Shown: piece after piece, positions 41,001-52,599 of the stretch | How the letters are laid out: every line of letters starts with the position of its first letter | Numbering within the stretch: position 1 is the stretch's first letter | DNA from: Hygrophila difformis | Taxonomy: Eukaryota; Streptophyta; Magnoliopsida; Lamiales; Acanthaceae | Direction of reading: 5' to 3' | Assembly (NCBI GenBank): GCA_030278955.1 | Contig: JAOANR010000004.1 | Span: forward strand, 53,199,459 to 53,263,458 | Length of the DNA: 64,000 bases | Translations under genes and position numbers: made by a program | Notes under the pieces: generated by a model | Told to the model about the DNA's origin: nothing | The model's input: only the letters and a program-made list of their open reading frames with translations | Databases searched by the model: none

Positions 41001-43932
41001 GGTTACAGAACCAGGCGGGGGACCTAGTGCAGTTTTCAGAAGGCCATTGACAGTTCTGCATATATCCAAAGGAATATATAGGTAGTATCATAGTAACAGA
41101 ACACATGTAACAAAGAAAGAAGCCGGGTGACAGATGCAAATATTTGAAGGAATATGAGAAAATTGAACACAATTATAAAAAGCACATATTTTTGGGAACA
41201 AAAGAATGCATAACCAATCCATCTCAGCAAAATAGTTGTGATAAAGAGAAAATATTAACAATAAAGGAAGCAGTTCCTTTTTAAATAGGTCCACATTTAA
41301 TTCAGCCATACAATTATCAATATGCCATGGTGGCAAACTCCAAAAGGTGACAATAACAGCAAAATGAAAACGAGCTAAACCGGAAGGCGAACTGTACTTA
41401 TGTATAGCCTGTAGATAAGTTAGATAACCTTTCAAATAATTACATAACCATATTTTTCCTCATCTGTTCAACTGAAGATAGATGACACCATGAAAGATCT
41501 TCCTGAACCTCCCTAAATGACAAAATCACATTAAAAGAAAGAATTTGATAATTTGATCAGCTAGGTTCTATGACTTCAAGTAACAGAGCAGTTATTAAAT
41601 GGCGAATCAAGATGTCCCTCCAAATATCAAAACAGGGCTCCAAAAAATGAAGAAAATAATAAAAATGTCAGTCGCTAGCATAGGACCTAAAGATATTTTG
41701 AACGTTTAATTAATGCAACTGAGCTCTTATCGGAATCATGGTTAAACTTTGAATTTTACTGCTGAATGCTGTTTAATGGAAGAGATTGGAATCTGGAAGT
41801 ATGAGTTATGTGTTAGTGCAAAAGCATCTTCCTGGAGACAATTTTGTCAAGATGGTTCAAGGAAGAAAAAAGATTCACTATATCAAATTCAATGTTCCAT
41901 TATTAAATTATCTGCATGAAGATTAATAGGGGCAAAAAGGCAAATAAAGATAACCGTTGCAACATTAGTATAACGTTATAATTACAGGCGCACAAATATT
42001 GAAATGCTATCCTTCGATCAAGAAAAATACTTCCAGGAAAAATGTTATTCCAGTACCTTTCAAATATGTTGGGAGCCTCAACGTCGCAGTCATAGTTCAC
42101 AAAAATATCAATAATGATCTGTGAGTCCTGAGAAATTTTCTCCAGTAAACTCAATACAGTCATCTTTTGCAAGAAACTAGGTTGAAGCACATTCTCCAGC
42201 ACCCGAAGAATCAACATAGGGAAAAAAATTCCAATTTCTGATTTCAACCCGGACCTAAATTTTGAAATCAAATTCCAAAATATAGAGCAAAGAAGTTGAA
42301 AAATGGTCATCACAGATAGCGCACTGTTCTTCAGCAATGACAAGCAAAGATATTGCTTGACCAAATTTAAGAACCTGAAAAGAGAATACTACATTAGCTA
42401 TCAAATATTACTTGAAAGACACAGGAAATAAAAAATAACTACTAAAACAATAGGAATGCCTTTTTACAAATAGACATTCCCCATCACACCAAAAAGAGTG
42501 TTTCTCAATTTTAAGAGCAGTATAAAATGCAAAGCAAAATGTAGCGAATAACATCCTCCTGAGACATAATCATCAATGAAAATTCAAAAACACACGTTCA
42601 TCACCTCCATACTCTGGTTTCAATCTAGTTTTTTAGCATGAGAGTTTACTATAATGTTGTACGATCCATCTAAATTGTCTTGGATACAGTCCCTTAACCT
42701 TTATAAATTGAGATTTTATCTTCAGCTCAGGTGCATGGATATTACTTAATCTAAGATCATTTATACCAGTTCAACATTTTCATGGTCATTAAGGGAAGTA
42801 GGCAATCCATATTCTCTCACAAACTGCGTAAAGAACATTCAAATTAGTTAAACTTTAAAGTGTTAACAGTGGAGATCTAGTAAACTTATTCACAAATTAG
42901 CACTTGCCTCTCATTGGTTTGCCAGATTGGACCTGCTTTGTTCATGATTACATTCAAAAGCTCCAGGGAGAGAATTTTTCCCCTCAAAAGGATTTGATCA
43001 TCAGGATTTTCTTGTGAAGAAAATTTCATAGATAATTTGCATAAATTCTTGTATAGCATAAAACCATCCTCCCTAATCGTACTGTAACCGCTTAAATCCG
43101 TTGCATCATCATTAGATTTGGCACATTCTGCTTCATCGTCTTTTCGAGAATCTTTGTAATTACTTCTCAGGTCCAAGGGCAATTTTACATCAGACGAGCC
43201 ATCCTTGGCCTCAACAACTTCATTGATAAGGGCTTGGGCGAATTGTACAGAACTTCCTTCATTAATATTTCTATCAGCAAACTCCAGCAACTCAGAAACA
43301 GCCACATTCTTGAAGTCAACCAGCATGGAATTTTCCTCCACCCTGGTGAAGACAATGATCATCATCTGCGCAAGAACAGACTTTGCACAAATTTGATTTG
43401 TACCACTGGCGCCACCCAGATATACATTGTAGCAGGACCTAACAACATAAATAAGGCAATCACCACGGATGTAGATGCAGGGAGACCTAACAGCAGCGAG
43501 CAGGACCTTGAGTACGGCAAGCTCAACCGCCTCATCCCGAAGGTCAACACATTTGCAGACGGAGTCAATCAAACGGTAAATAACAGAGGAACTGTCCTTA
43601 ATTTCACAACCACGGATGAGACCGAAAGAAAAGAGCCTGAAAGCACAATCGAGGGCAGGCTCAAGAACCTTAGGAGAAGCCGATTCGGCAGCGAGGATAA
43701 GAGGTTGAAGCAGGAAGTCCGCATCAGAAGAAGAGAGACCATATAGAGGGGAACAGGAGGCGGGATCAGAGGCATCATCAGCTAAAGAGTCTAGCTTGTC
43801 GAGGGCAGATTTAGCGGCGGAGACGAGGTGGGAGTGTTTCCTCCAGGCCACATTCTTGATGATCTTGTCGAGCGCAGGACCCAGAACCCATCCGCAGCGG
43901 GACGCTCCGCCTAGGGTTTGCGACGCAGACAT
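34364..43932 (-). CDS. BIG: BIG-type ARF guanine-nucleotide exchange factor
   Basis: Eleven coding exons in transcript order: 42908-43932, 42057-42374, 40728-41055, 39986-40408, 38886-39175, 38388-38661, 37477-37979, 37060-37381, 36214-36574, 35354-36015 and 34364-34975. They total 5118 bp and 1705 residues, exactly in frame and of family length. The N-terminal DCB/HUS region holds RSGLKSEIG and [16 protein letters not shown]. The Sec7 domain starts near residue 558, with [12 protein letters not shown] containing catalytic Glu647 and [10 protein letters not shown] at 683-692. C-terminal HDS blocks follow ([33 protein letters not shown]). Such proteins activate ARF GTPases at the trans-Golgi for vesicle traffic. 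It belongs to the BIG1-BIG4 group, not BIG5, judging by the start [14 protein letters not shown]. Gene order suggests BIG4. The first intron uses a GC donor. Confidence 0.95.
37993..38058. repeat. (AAT)n microsatellite beside a BIG splice acceptor
   Basis: About 22 AAT units on the plus strand, equal to (ATT)n on the sense strand, end about 13 bases from the acceptor of the exon at 37477-37979. The repeat occupies the position of the polypyrimidine tract and branch region. Asn- or Ile-only frames through it are artefacts. Confidence 0.95.
38090..38300. repeat. MITE fragment in a BIG intron
   Basis: Sequence such as AAAAATAGTCAAG and TCTTCTTAGAATCG resembles the interior of the Stowaway-like element at 45687-46022 (AAAAATAGTCAAGGGAGATC there). 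Ends were not found, so this is a decayed or partial copy. Confidence 0.4.
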
Positions 43933-44544
43933 AACCTATCTGCAGCCCCCCGGCCTCCCCAAAACAGTCAAATCAAGAATCGAAGATTGATTAATCGTGA
44001 ATTGTCCGGTCCCAAGGAAGCTTATTACAACAATAAAAGTTGAAAAAGATTGAATTTGAGAGTTTAGGGACGCATCAGCATAGGCGCCCGGTCATCCGAT
44101 AGGGCATTCCGACCGACAGCGAGGAGAAGCAGTTGGCGTATCTTGAAAGAAAATTCTTGTGGTGTCAAATTGGAAATTTGAATGCTCTCAAATCCGTCCC
44201 TCAATCAGCGCAGTGCTGTAGACTGTAGTGCTGTTTGGTAGATCGGATCCTCAATTCACCCCAACTCTCTAGTCTCAAGTCTCAACCCATTTGTGTTAAT
44301 ATCATAAACGTAGTTAAGCAACCAATATACTCCTCCACAATGTATCGCGTAAACTGATGATCGCTTGAGAGATAAATCACTAGATCAGGGACCTAACTGC
44401 AATTTCCCAATTTGAAAATTTTGAATTCCTAATAATAACCATAATTGGTACGAGGACTTAGCTTAAGTTGTTAAATGATTAAATCCCTAAACCCCATATC
44501 CCTCACTTTTATTCCATTTCTATTTGTGCGGCATGGGCTCCCAC
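43933..44544. promoter_or_regulatory. BIG upstream region
   Basis: This holds the leader and promoter of the minus-strand ARF-GEF gene. The first 250 bases are richer in GC than the rest. Beyond about 44300 the sequence is AT-rich. No unambiguous TATA box was found. No coding sequence was recognised. Confidence 0.4.
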
Positions 44545-45308
44545 CACTCATTTCGAGGCTTTCAATTATTCATCCCAAAAAAAAAAACCATAATTTCTAC
44601 TAATAGAGCAAATCAAGCTTACCAAAACAAATAGAGCAAATCAAGAAATATTGATCGTATTATTTTTTTTTTTTCGGGAAGAAGGAGGACCATAGCCATT
44701 CTTATTCAAAAGATTGAAGAATATTACAAGAACCAACTAGATCATCTGCTAAAGAATCCAAAATGTAATCCGGGGGTCTGCCTAATCTCTCCACCCCAAA
44801 GATAGAAGTACTATGTCTAAGTAAAGAGTCAGCAGACTTATTACAATCTCTAGAAATGTGCATGAATTTAAGCTGCCAATTCCAACTAAGCATTTTCTTA
44901 AGTTGCGCTATAACCCTGATGTGAGGGCCTTCAGCAAAATCCCCAGATAGCAACAAATCAATGATTTCCTTGTTGTCAGCTTCCACAATAAGAATTTTTA
45001 TGCCCAAATCCCAAACAAGCTGAAGACAGAGTACAATAACCAGGCCTCCGCAAAAACAACTGGCAGTAAATCCCCATGAGCGAGGATCCCACCAATCCAA
45101 ACTCCATTCAAATCTCTTAGCAAACCACCAGCTTTGCAAGAGTCAGAAGAGAGTCTAGCATCACTATTAACTTTAAACCAGTCACTCATTTCGAGGCCTT
45201 CAATTATTCATCCCAAAAAAAAAAAACCATAATTTCTACTAATAGAGCAAATCAAGCTTACCAAAACAAATAGAGCAAATCAAGAAATATTGATCGTATT
45301 ATTTTTTT
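44545..45308 (-). mobile_element. LINE 3' fragment flanked by 125-bp direct repeats
   Basis: A fragment of a LINE on the minus strand (about 44670-45182) ends in a poly(A) tail, seen as a T run near 44663-44674. It encodes an RNase H domain with one frameshift (SDWFKVNSDA at the start, then IVEADNKEIIDLLLSGD and SRDCNKSADSLLRH). It belongs to another LINE family than the one at 16-22 kb. On both sides lies the same sequence of about 125 bp (44545-44669 and 45183-45308), differing by one substitution and one base in an A run. These flanks have the position of a target duplication but are many times longer than usual. Confidence 0.85.
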
Positions 45309-45684
45309 AAGTAAATATTTATCGTATTATTGTTCTAACATGGTTTTTTTTTTTTGTGAACTTCTAACATGGTTTGTTGATTAGTTAGTTCATTAATTTA
45401 ATAATGTTAACATTCCATATTTTCACGTAATCAAATGCAAATATTTAACGATAATATATCAAAAAAATAAAAATTAAAAAAATTTAATATTCTAAAATTA
45501 TATCAAGTCTTCATCCTCAACTACATTTATATGTTAATAATGTTTATCATTTAATTGTAATTTAATTTTATCATTAGAATATAATAAAAAAATAATTGTA
45601 TTTAATTTTGTTAGATTCATCTAAATACATACTTATATTTATAATATATATATAAATATATTTAGGGTGAAATAAGTAGTATAA
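45309..45684. other. AT-rich spacer, start of duplicated unit
   Basis: No gene. The sequence from about 45311 (AATATTTAT, then GTATTATTGTT and AACATGG) is similar to 49158 onward and marks the left end of the tandem duplication that contains the exonuclease gene. Confidence 0.5.
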
Positions 45685-46024
45685 TACTCCCTCTGTCTTT
45701 TTCAAAATGCACCATTGGTGATTTTTTTTGTAAACGGTGACACTCATGTGTCGGCAAGTGTGTGTGGGAGCCCAAACCACACAAATTACACCATTGGTGA
45801 TTTTGACATTGTTCACAGTTTAACTTTATTTCAAATTTTTATCATAGTTATGTAAGAAAAAAATAGTCAAGGGAGATCTTGTTACATTCGTTTAAACTGT
45901 TAGTTATAGAATATCAACTTTTTAAAATTTTAATTGTACACACTTTAAATTATTAATCGTTGAAAATATATATCGGTATGCGTGCCTGTGGCTAATGTTG
46001 CATTTTGAAAAAAACGAGGTAGTA
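45685..46024. mobile_element. Stowaway-like MITE
   Basis: Element 45687-46022 (336 bp) has terminal inverted repeats CTCCCTCTGTCTTTTTCAAA at the left and TTTGAAAAAAACGAGGTAG at the right, and is flanked by TA on both sides. This fits Tc1/mariner-derived Stowaway elements, which insert at TA. There is no coding capacity. Confidence 0.85.
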
Positions 46025-46137
46025 TATACATAGATTTTTTTTGGAAAAAAGGTAGTATATACATAGATGAATATATCAATATTATTTTTACACGCAGAGT
46101 TATAAGTAAATTACCATAATTATGCTAAACCAACAAA

Positions 46138-47679
46138 CTTACCATATTTTAAAGCTATTACAGAAGCAGTGGGTACAATTGCTTTACCAAATAATGCCTT
46201 GGTCGGATCTGCCTTTCAAGGCGCCCTCTCACCCCTCCTCACATATCTTAAAGCTATTACAGAAGGTGATTCCCTATATCAAAAATGGTTTCACATTCAG
46301 GGTTGGGCAAGGTCAAGTTTCCTTTTGGTTTTCTAAGTGGTGGAATCGAGCTCAATTGGGTCCATTGATGCCCTTTGTCGCCACACAAGATCTCAATATG
46401 CAGCTGAAGGATGTTATTAAAGATGGCACATGGAGTTGGGATGCTCTCTACACTATCATCCCACCTCATCTGAAGCAGCAAATTCAATCATGTCCTCCTC
46501 CAAAGCTACATGATAACATCCCTGACATGTGGGTTTGGCAAGGGACGTGTAATGGGATATACAAGGTGAGTACAGCCTACAAGCTGATGCTACAGGAAAG
46601 GGAGAGTACTTGTGACTGGAAATTGATGTGTAACGTGTGTATCCCAGAAAAATTTGGATTTGTCCTTTGGTTAATATGCCACAATTCCCTCCCTGTTAAT
46701 AGTGTGAGATTCCATAGACACATGGCTGCTAATCCACTTTGCACTCTTTGTGGGGATAAGGAAGAGACATGGTATCATTTGCTATTTTATTGCCCATGGG
46801 TGAGTCAATATGGCAATCCTTCCATGTCAAGGTGCCAGTGGATTGTCATCAGATGGGCAATGCAGACATTATAGGGTTTTTGCATGGATTATATAAATGT
46901 TTGGGATTGTTCTTTGTGGTGATGGTTTGGAGCATATGGATAGAAAGAAACGCAAGGATATTCAGAGGCAAACATCAAACCTTGTGGCAGCTACATCGCC
47001 AAGTCGACTGCCTGGTGAGAGCCATGAAATGCACGATCCCTACTGCTGACACCAGTTCAGGCCATATGAGGTTGGTTCAGTGGAATATGATGGCTGCGCG
47101 AGGGGTCATTTTACATGTTGATGGGAGCTCTCTCGGTAATCCGGGAAGGGCGGGAATTGGATTTGCAGTTCGGGATGAGGACGGGCATTGGCTTGGAGGA
47201 GGGTGTGGCTATTTGGGGCATGCGGCATGCCACTAACAATGTAGCAGAATGGGTGGCTCTGCTCACAGGTTTGGAATTTGTTCACAGCAAAGGGATTAAG
47301 CAGCTCACAGTTTATTCGGATTCACAGCTTGTTGTGCGTTCTCTTGAGGACACCCAGGCGTGCCACCCTTTTCTGTTCATAGACAGCATATAAAAGAGTT
47401 GAGGGACAAATTTGAAGGATGTAACATTTATCATGTGTTGAGAGAAGGCAATATGGTGGCTGACCGGCTTGCTAAATATGGTGCTTCGAAGGAAGCCTTC
47501 TACACGACGTGGGCTTTCCCCCCAGACTTCATCCTTGGGGATCTTGCGGCAGATGCGTCTGGCGTGTGCTTCCCCCGGTTTTAGCTATTTCTGATGTTCC
47601 TTTGTTTTTTATTTTTCTTTTGTAATTTGTTCCCTGGCTTCGGCTCATCCAAAAAAAAAAAAAAAAACTTACCATATTT
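46138..47679 (+). mobile_element. 5'-truncated LINE (zf-RVT and RNase H part)
   Basis: Insertion 46150-47667 on the plus strand with an A tail at 47651-47667, flanked by CTTACCATATTT at 46138-46149 and 47668-47679. It encodes the end of ORF2: a GFTFRVGQGQVSFWFSKWW segment, the zf-RVT zinc region (PLCTLCGDKEETWYHLLFYC), and RNase H (HVDGSS, YSDSQLVVRSL, REGNMVADRLAKYG) ending at 47584. Frames change near 46800, 47210 and 47370, so it is dead. The C-terminus (FYTTWAFPPD) matches that of the LINE at 16-22 kb, so both are one broad family. An 18-bp word is repeated at its 5' end (46149 and 46248). Confidence 0.9.
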
Positions 47680-47819
47680 ATAAATCTTCCATATACTTAA
47701 AAGATAAAGAAGTGCAAAAAATTTCCTTCAAGATTTTGTAAATGACAAACTAGAAGAACTCTGGGCTCCAGCACTTACCAAAATTATAACTCTTACCAAT
47801 TCGCGTATCTATATATACA

Positions 47820-49155
47820 TAAATTCTTGTATCTACATATTCTCACAAAAACATTCAACTCTTGTTGCTCGCCCCGATCCATTTTTCTTCGACCATAATG
47901 TCGTCTTTAATTTATTCAACCATACAGATTTTGTTTTAAGTTGTGATTTCATTTTTTGGGATATCTACACTATCTAGGGTTCCTTTATAATCGCTGATCT
48001 AGTGTTTTTTTTTAACATAAATACGATTTGGAGTTTGTTTGCACCAACTCTTGAACTTTCTTGGATTTGTTTATGTAGATAATCTATCATATTGAAACAT
48101 ACTCCCTCCAAATAAGTGTAACATAAATGTAACTTAGGTTTGTGATTTATTAGGTTTTTGAATTGCATTCCTTTCGAATGTAGGAAACATGTACGGAGTG
48201 GGATGCTATACTTTTGAGAGGACTTCACACCACAAACACTCTCACTATTAAGGACCTATAGCAATTCACCTACACGACACGTTGGTTAGCCTTTTATTTA
48301 ACCGACCATATATTAGTTAGGCGGCAAACCCGGCCATAAAATTAAAATAAGTGCACAAAAAACTTAACGAACTAAGGCTTAACCGGAAAACATGAAAAAA
48401 TAACACTTTAATTAATAATCACTAACCTCTCTAACACTTGCTCACTCACTCTCCTTATAACTCCAAATGAAGGGGTCATCCCCTATTTATAGTGTGGGCA
48501 AAGTATCTAGAAAATTTTCTAAGAAAATGATTATTAATACTAAATTTATATATGTATTATTTTAAAGACAATTTTACACAAATTCATTTCTTGATTTTTT
48601 TTTTAGAATATTTTATTTCAGTATTTTTAACTTCCTTTGAAAGTTGATTTCTAACGGCGGCCGGTTCGGCTATGCTATGGCCCCTCAAGTTCATCCGCAC
48701 TTTCATATAGTAGGTTCTTGCAAGATGTTCAATACTTGGTTGTGATAGATTTCGAAGCCACATGTGAGAAGGGGAGAATTCCTTACCCTCAAGAGATCAT
48801 CGAGTTCCCACGGGTGGGTGGTCGTGAACGGTGCTACCGGCCATACAGACGCCTGTTTCCAAACCTACGTCCGCCCAACGCATCACAAAATTCTGAGTGA
48901 CTTCTGCAAAGATCTCACCGGCCTACAACAAGATCAGGTCTGTCTTTGTATTCATATTTTCATAGAAAACTTCAAATTACCCTACTCGAAGGGCATTCTC
49001 TAATATATACTACTATGTGTCAATCAGGTGGACAATGGAATTACTTTGATTGAAGCTATTACTAGACACGACCAATCGCTTGAAATGTTGGGTATCAAAA
49101 ACACCAACTTTGCAATAGTGACACGGTCCGACGATTGGGATTGCAATAGTGACAT
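47820..49155 (+). pseudogene. Broken tandem copy of the ERI1-like exonuclease
   Basis: Homologous to the gene at 49726-50792. The exon 1 match is at 47898-47930, but its donor GT is gone. The beginning of exon 2 lies near 48180-48211, then an unrelated insertion of about 440 bp intervenes (to about 48652). The rest of exon 2 follows (48653-48937), with extra bases near 48813 that shift the frame after EIIEFP. Exon 3 (49028-49155) stops short at the TW(SD) region, where sequence jumps to the upstream flank of the second copy. Exon 4 with the catalytic His is absent. DFEAT is still present. It cannot make the full enzyme. Confidence 0.85.
48212..48652. mobile_element. Insertion inside the exonuclease pseudogene
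   Basis: About 440 bp without counterpart in the intact gene separate the two halves of exon 2. It contains a TATA-like CCCTATTTATAGTG near 48482 and could be a solo LTR or other retroelement piece. Ends and target duplication were not defined. Confidence 0.4.
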
Positions 49156-49420
49156 GGTCTAATATTTATGGTATTATTGTTATAACATGGATGATGGTTT
49201 TGTTGATTAATTAATTGATCATTAATTTTTTTGAATCATATAGTATAAGAATTATGTATAATTTAATTATAATATGGAACACATATGCGGCAATTTAGAC
49301 TTATTCCTGATAACTAGGTTCTACTATTTCATAATTTAATTTAAAAGGGTAGTATATATAGTATAATATATATATATATAGATACATGTATCAATATTAT
49401 CTTTACAGAAGATATAAATA

Positions 49421-49642
49421 AATTACCATATTTATAAATGTCCAAGTCATCCGGCCTTCTCCTCTATAGTCTCTATATATACACAAAAACATTCAATTAC
49501 CATATTTATAACTCTCAATTAGTCATCCCTTCTCCTCTATAGTCGTATATATATACACAAAAACACTCAATTACCATATTTATAACTCTCAATTAGTCAT
49601 CCCTTCTCCTCTGTAGTCGTCTATATATACACAAAAACATTC
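49421..49642 (+). promoter_or_regulatory. Three tandem 74-bp promoter units
   Basis: Units start at 49421, 49495 and 49569, each with AATTACCATATTTATAA, then TCTCCTCTATAGTC, a TATATATACAC box and ACAAAAACATTCAA. The third unit ends about 85 bases before the exonuclease ATG at 49726. Each copy carries a TATA-like box and an identical downstream sequence, so three equivalent start sites are possible. Confidence 0.75.
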
Positions 49643-49725
49643 AACTCCGATGCTCTAAATTTTCTCCGACTTTCATCATTCCAACGTACGCCGTCGCTCG
49701 CCCCTCCTCCATCAAATCTTTCTAG

Positions 49726-50792
49726 ATGACGTCTTTCTTCAACCATACAGGTATGCTTGCTTTAAGTTATGATTCTGCGTTTCTTGGGATATGGTTCCTT
49801 TATGAGAGATGGTTTTTGATTTATTAGGGTTTCTAAATTACATTATTATTATTTTCCAATACAAGGGAATACTACGTCTGCAGTGGGACGCTATCCCATT
49901 CAGGCCCCTCAAGTTCACCCTTACGCGGCGGCAAATAATGGCCGGCGGTTCGGCTACGCTATGGCCCCTCAAATTCTTCCGCACCTTCGTAGGTTCTTTC
50001 AAGATTTTCAATACTTCGTCGTGATCGATTTCGAAGCCACGTGTGAGAATGGGAGAATTCCTTACCCTCAGGAGATCATCGAGTTCCCATCGGTGGTCGT
50101 GAACGCCGCTACCGGCCATATAGACGCCTGTTTCCAAACCTACGTCCGCCCGACGCATAACGAAATTCTGAGCGACTTCTGCAAAGATCTCACCGGCATA
50201 CAGCAAGATCAGGTCCGTCTTTATACTCATATTTTTCTTAGAAAACTTCAAATTACCCTACTCGAAGAACATTCTCGAATCGTGTATGTGTCAATCAATC
50301 AGGTGGACAATGGAATTACTTTGGTTGAAGCTATTGCTAGACACGACCAATGGCTTGACATGTTGGGTATCAAAAACACAAACTTTGCAATAGTTACATG
50401 GTCCGATTGGGATTGCAAGGTGATGCTGGAGTCAGAATGCCACTTCAAAAATATCGAGAAACCCTCATATTTCAACAGGTAATTAAAATCCCAATTTGTG
50501 TATAGTGTATGATCTAGTACTGATTAAGTCATTTGATATATATATATATACATGATGTGATTTAATTCTGACAAAGGGTGTTGTATCTTGTAGATGGATC
50601 AACCTTCGAGTTCCCTACAATCAGGCCTTTGGCTATGAGAGATGCAACTTGAAACAAGCTGTTGAGAAGAGTGGCTTGACTTGGCAAGGCCGCCAGCATT
50701 GTGGCCTGGATGATGCCAAAAACACAGCTCTGCTGCTGGTACTGCTCATGGTTAAGGGCATCAAGTTGTCCATCACTGGCATTCTCGTTTAG
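49726..50792 (+). CDS. ERI1-like DEDDh 3'-5' exonuclease
   Basis: Four exons: 49726-49750, 49866-50212, 50303-50478 and 50594-50792 (747 bp, 248 residues), closing in frame. The exonuclease III fold is clear: VVIDFEAT supplies Asp63 and Glu65, TWSDWD supplies an Asp at 159 or 161, and GRQHCGLDDAKNTA supplies His218 and Asp223. This is the DEDDh set of the 3'hExo/ERI1 family, which trims histone mRNA, 5.8S rRNA or small RNAs. The N-terminal 55 residues are variable and lack a clear SAP domain. Substrate in plants is not known from the sequence. The chosen ATG lies just below three promoter repeats. The sister copy upstream is broken, so this is the working member of the pair. Confidence 0.88.
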
Positions 50793-51940
50793 ATATTAGC
50801 AAGATGATTCCGAAAACACTACTCACCTGTAATTATGCAATGCATGCATGCATCAATTAGTTAAGCTTTTCAATTACCCCAAAAATTTATTGTGGACTTT
50901 TATTTGTATCCCCTAAAAATTGTGTTTAATATTGGAAGGTAGTGAAAATTTAATCTGGGGTGAAAAATTAGAGATAGATTTATACTAATATATATATATT
51001 GATGATTTTTATTATAAATATGTATATATATATACATAAAATATACTTCTATAATATAATATGTTGATAAATGTTTGAGGGTTGAAAACCACTTTCAATA
51101 AATCTCAGATGAGATTTCATAGTCATCATTTATATTTTGCGACTTTTATCTTGCTTTTACTTCTCACCATTGAGGTTTCCACCTAGGCTGCTTGTTATTT
51201 TTCACCATTGTTAAGGATGTAATGTTAATTTATTTTATCTTAATAGTAGATTCAACTATGGGATGTCAAATTTATCATCTTCAATAACCCAATTCAAAAA
51301 CATAACTCAACTCAAATTAGGAATGTGCCGGCTCGGGTTTGATATGTAATTCTAGGATTATATAAATTTAATTAAGTTTTTGTGCGACAATATTAATTTA
51401 AACCTAAACCTCAATTTGAAACATTTTTTCTTGATTCAAAATCCATTATTACTATACAATTTAGATTGCAGTCAAAAGAATCACAAACAAGTGAACAACA
51501 ATCCTATAAATAAGTACTCCTTGTGTAATTTTTTTTAAGAGCCGAAGCCAGAGAAAAAACTCTCTGTAATTTAATGACAATTAAATTACGGGGAAGTATA
51601 TAATTAAAACCCTCTTCCACAGGACACCGAAGACAATTATACAAACATGCACCAAATGGTAAACTATTTCATAACTTCAAATAGAAAAAATGAACTTATC
51701 TACAAACACAATATAACAATCAAGAGTAATAACATATGCTAGAGAGCAATCATTTCAAGTATTTTCATTGATTAAGATCGAAATAAAAATTAAAAAAATA
51801 TGTTTGAATACACACTTGATCACAATTCAATTCGCAAGGAATTGAGCCATGCGAATCAAATGCACACATAATTCTAGAATGGGTATTTAAATCTACGAAA
51901 ACATCTGAAAAAGTTCTTCCCAATAAACTATCTATGAAAC
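50793..51940. other. Spacer with a LINE tail fragment
   Basis: AT-rich and without genes. On the minus strand about 51529-51565 carries the LINE tail signature (CTCTGGCTTCGGCTCTT then an A run), so this is another 3'-end scrap of the family seen at 47.6 kb. Confidence 0.45.
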
Positions 51941-51960
51941 TCCATCAGCAAGCACGAATG

Positions 51961-52590
51961 TCAGTGATGGACAATTTGACGCATTCCCGAGCTGCTGTTG
52001 TTTTGTTTCTTAAAAAGTACAGATGATTTTCGAATTTCTGCCAGCAAATCTTTAACATTCTTGGAGTTATATATATTGGAAAATATAGACTAGTAAATTT
52101 AGCTGTGCGAGGCACAGCGTATTTAGGAACGTACAACTGCCCGTAGAGGAAATGAATTGCCGAATAAGGTTACCTCCAATAAAGAGAAAATGAGATACAT
52201 AAGAGCAGCCATCAACAGTCACTCAAAACACAAGTCTTGAAATCTAAATTTATAAGTTGAAGATAAAGACTAAAGATAGTACCTCAAGTTTGAATGCACT
52301 TTTTTTTTTTTCAGTAATTAATACTTTAAGCAAATTAACTGGATTCAGGTGAAGAAACTACAGCTGGATCAAACTTGAGTGGTCCTCTGTCTTCATCAAT
52401 GCCCAGTATCATTGAAACTTCATAAATAAAGAGCTCCTTAGTTAACAAAGACAAACATGGAATAGTAAACGCAGAAAAGGCATATTTGATATGGGGAAGT
52501 ATGGACAAACCTACACCAAGCGGTTTCATAGAAGCATACCCTGTGTAAACCTGTGATTTGGCTGCAATCCTGTAACATCAGAAAACTCAA
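51961..52590 (-). pseudogene. Unrecognised exon-like segments
   Basis: Three short minus-strand segments look coding and have splice-like borders: 52552-52570 (IAAKSQ), a segment starting near 52420 (SMILGIDEDRGPLKFDPA), and 51961-52059, a phase-0 terminal exon (NVKDLLAEIRKSSVLFKKQN, 32 residues and a stop). They may be the end of a real gene or its remnant. I do not recognise the protein. Other frames over the same stretch are less plausible. Confidence 0.3.
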
Positions 52591-52599
52591 ATATAAGGA

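Noticed and set aside
48102..48197. CTCCCTCC / GGAGTGGG ends suggesting a small MITE
   Set aside because: Most of this stretch aligns with the intron and exon 2 start of the intact exonuclease copy, so it is duplicated gene sequence and not an insertion.
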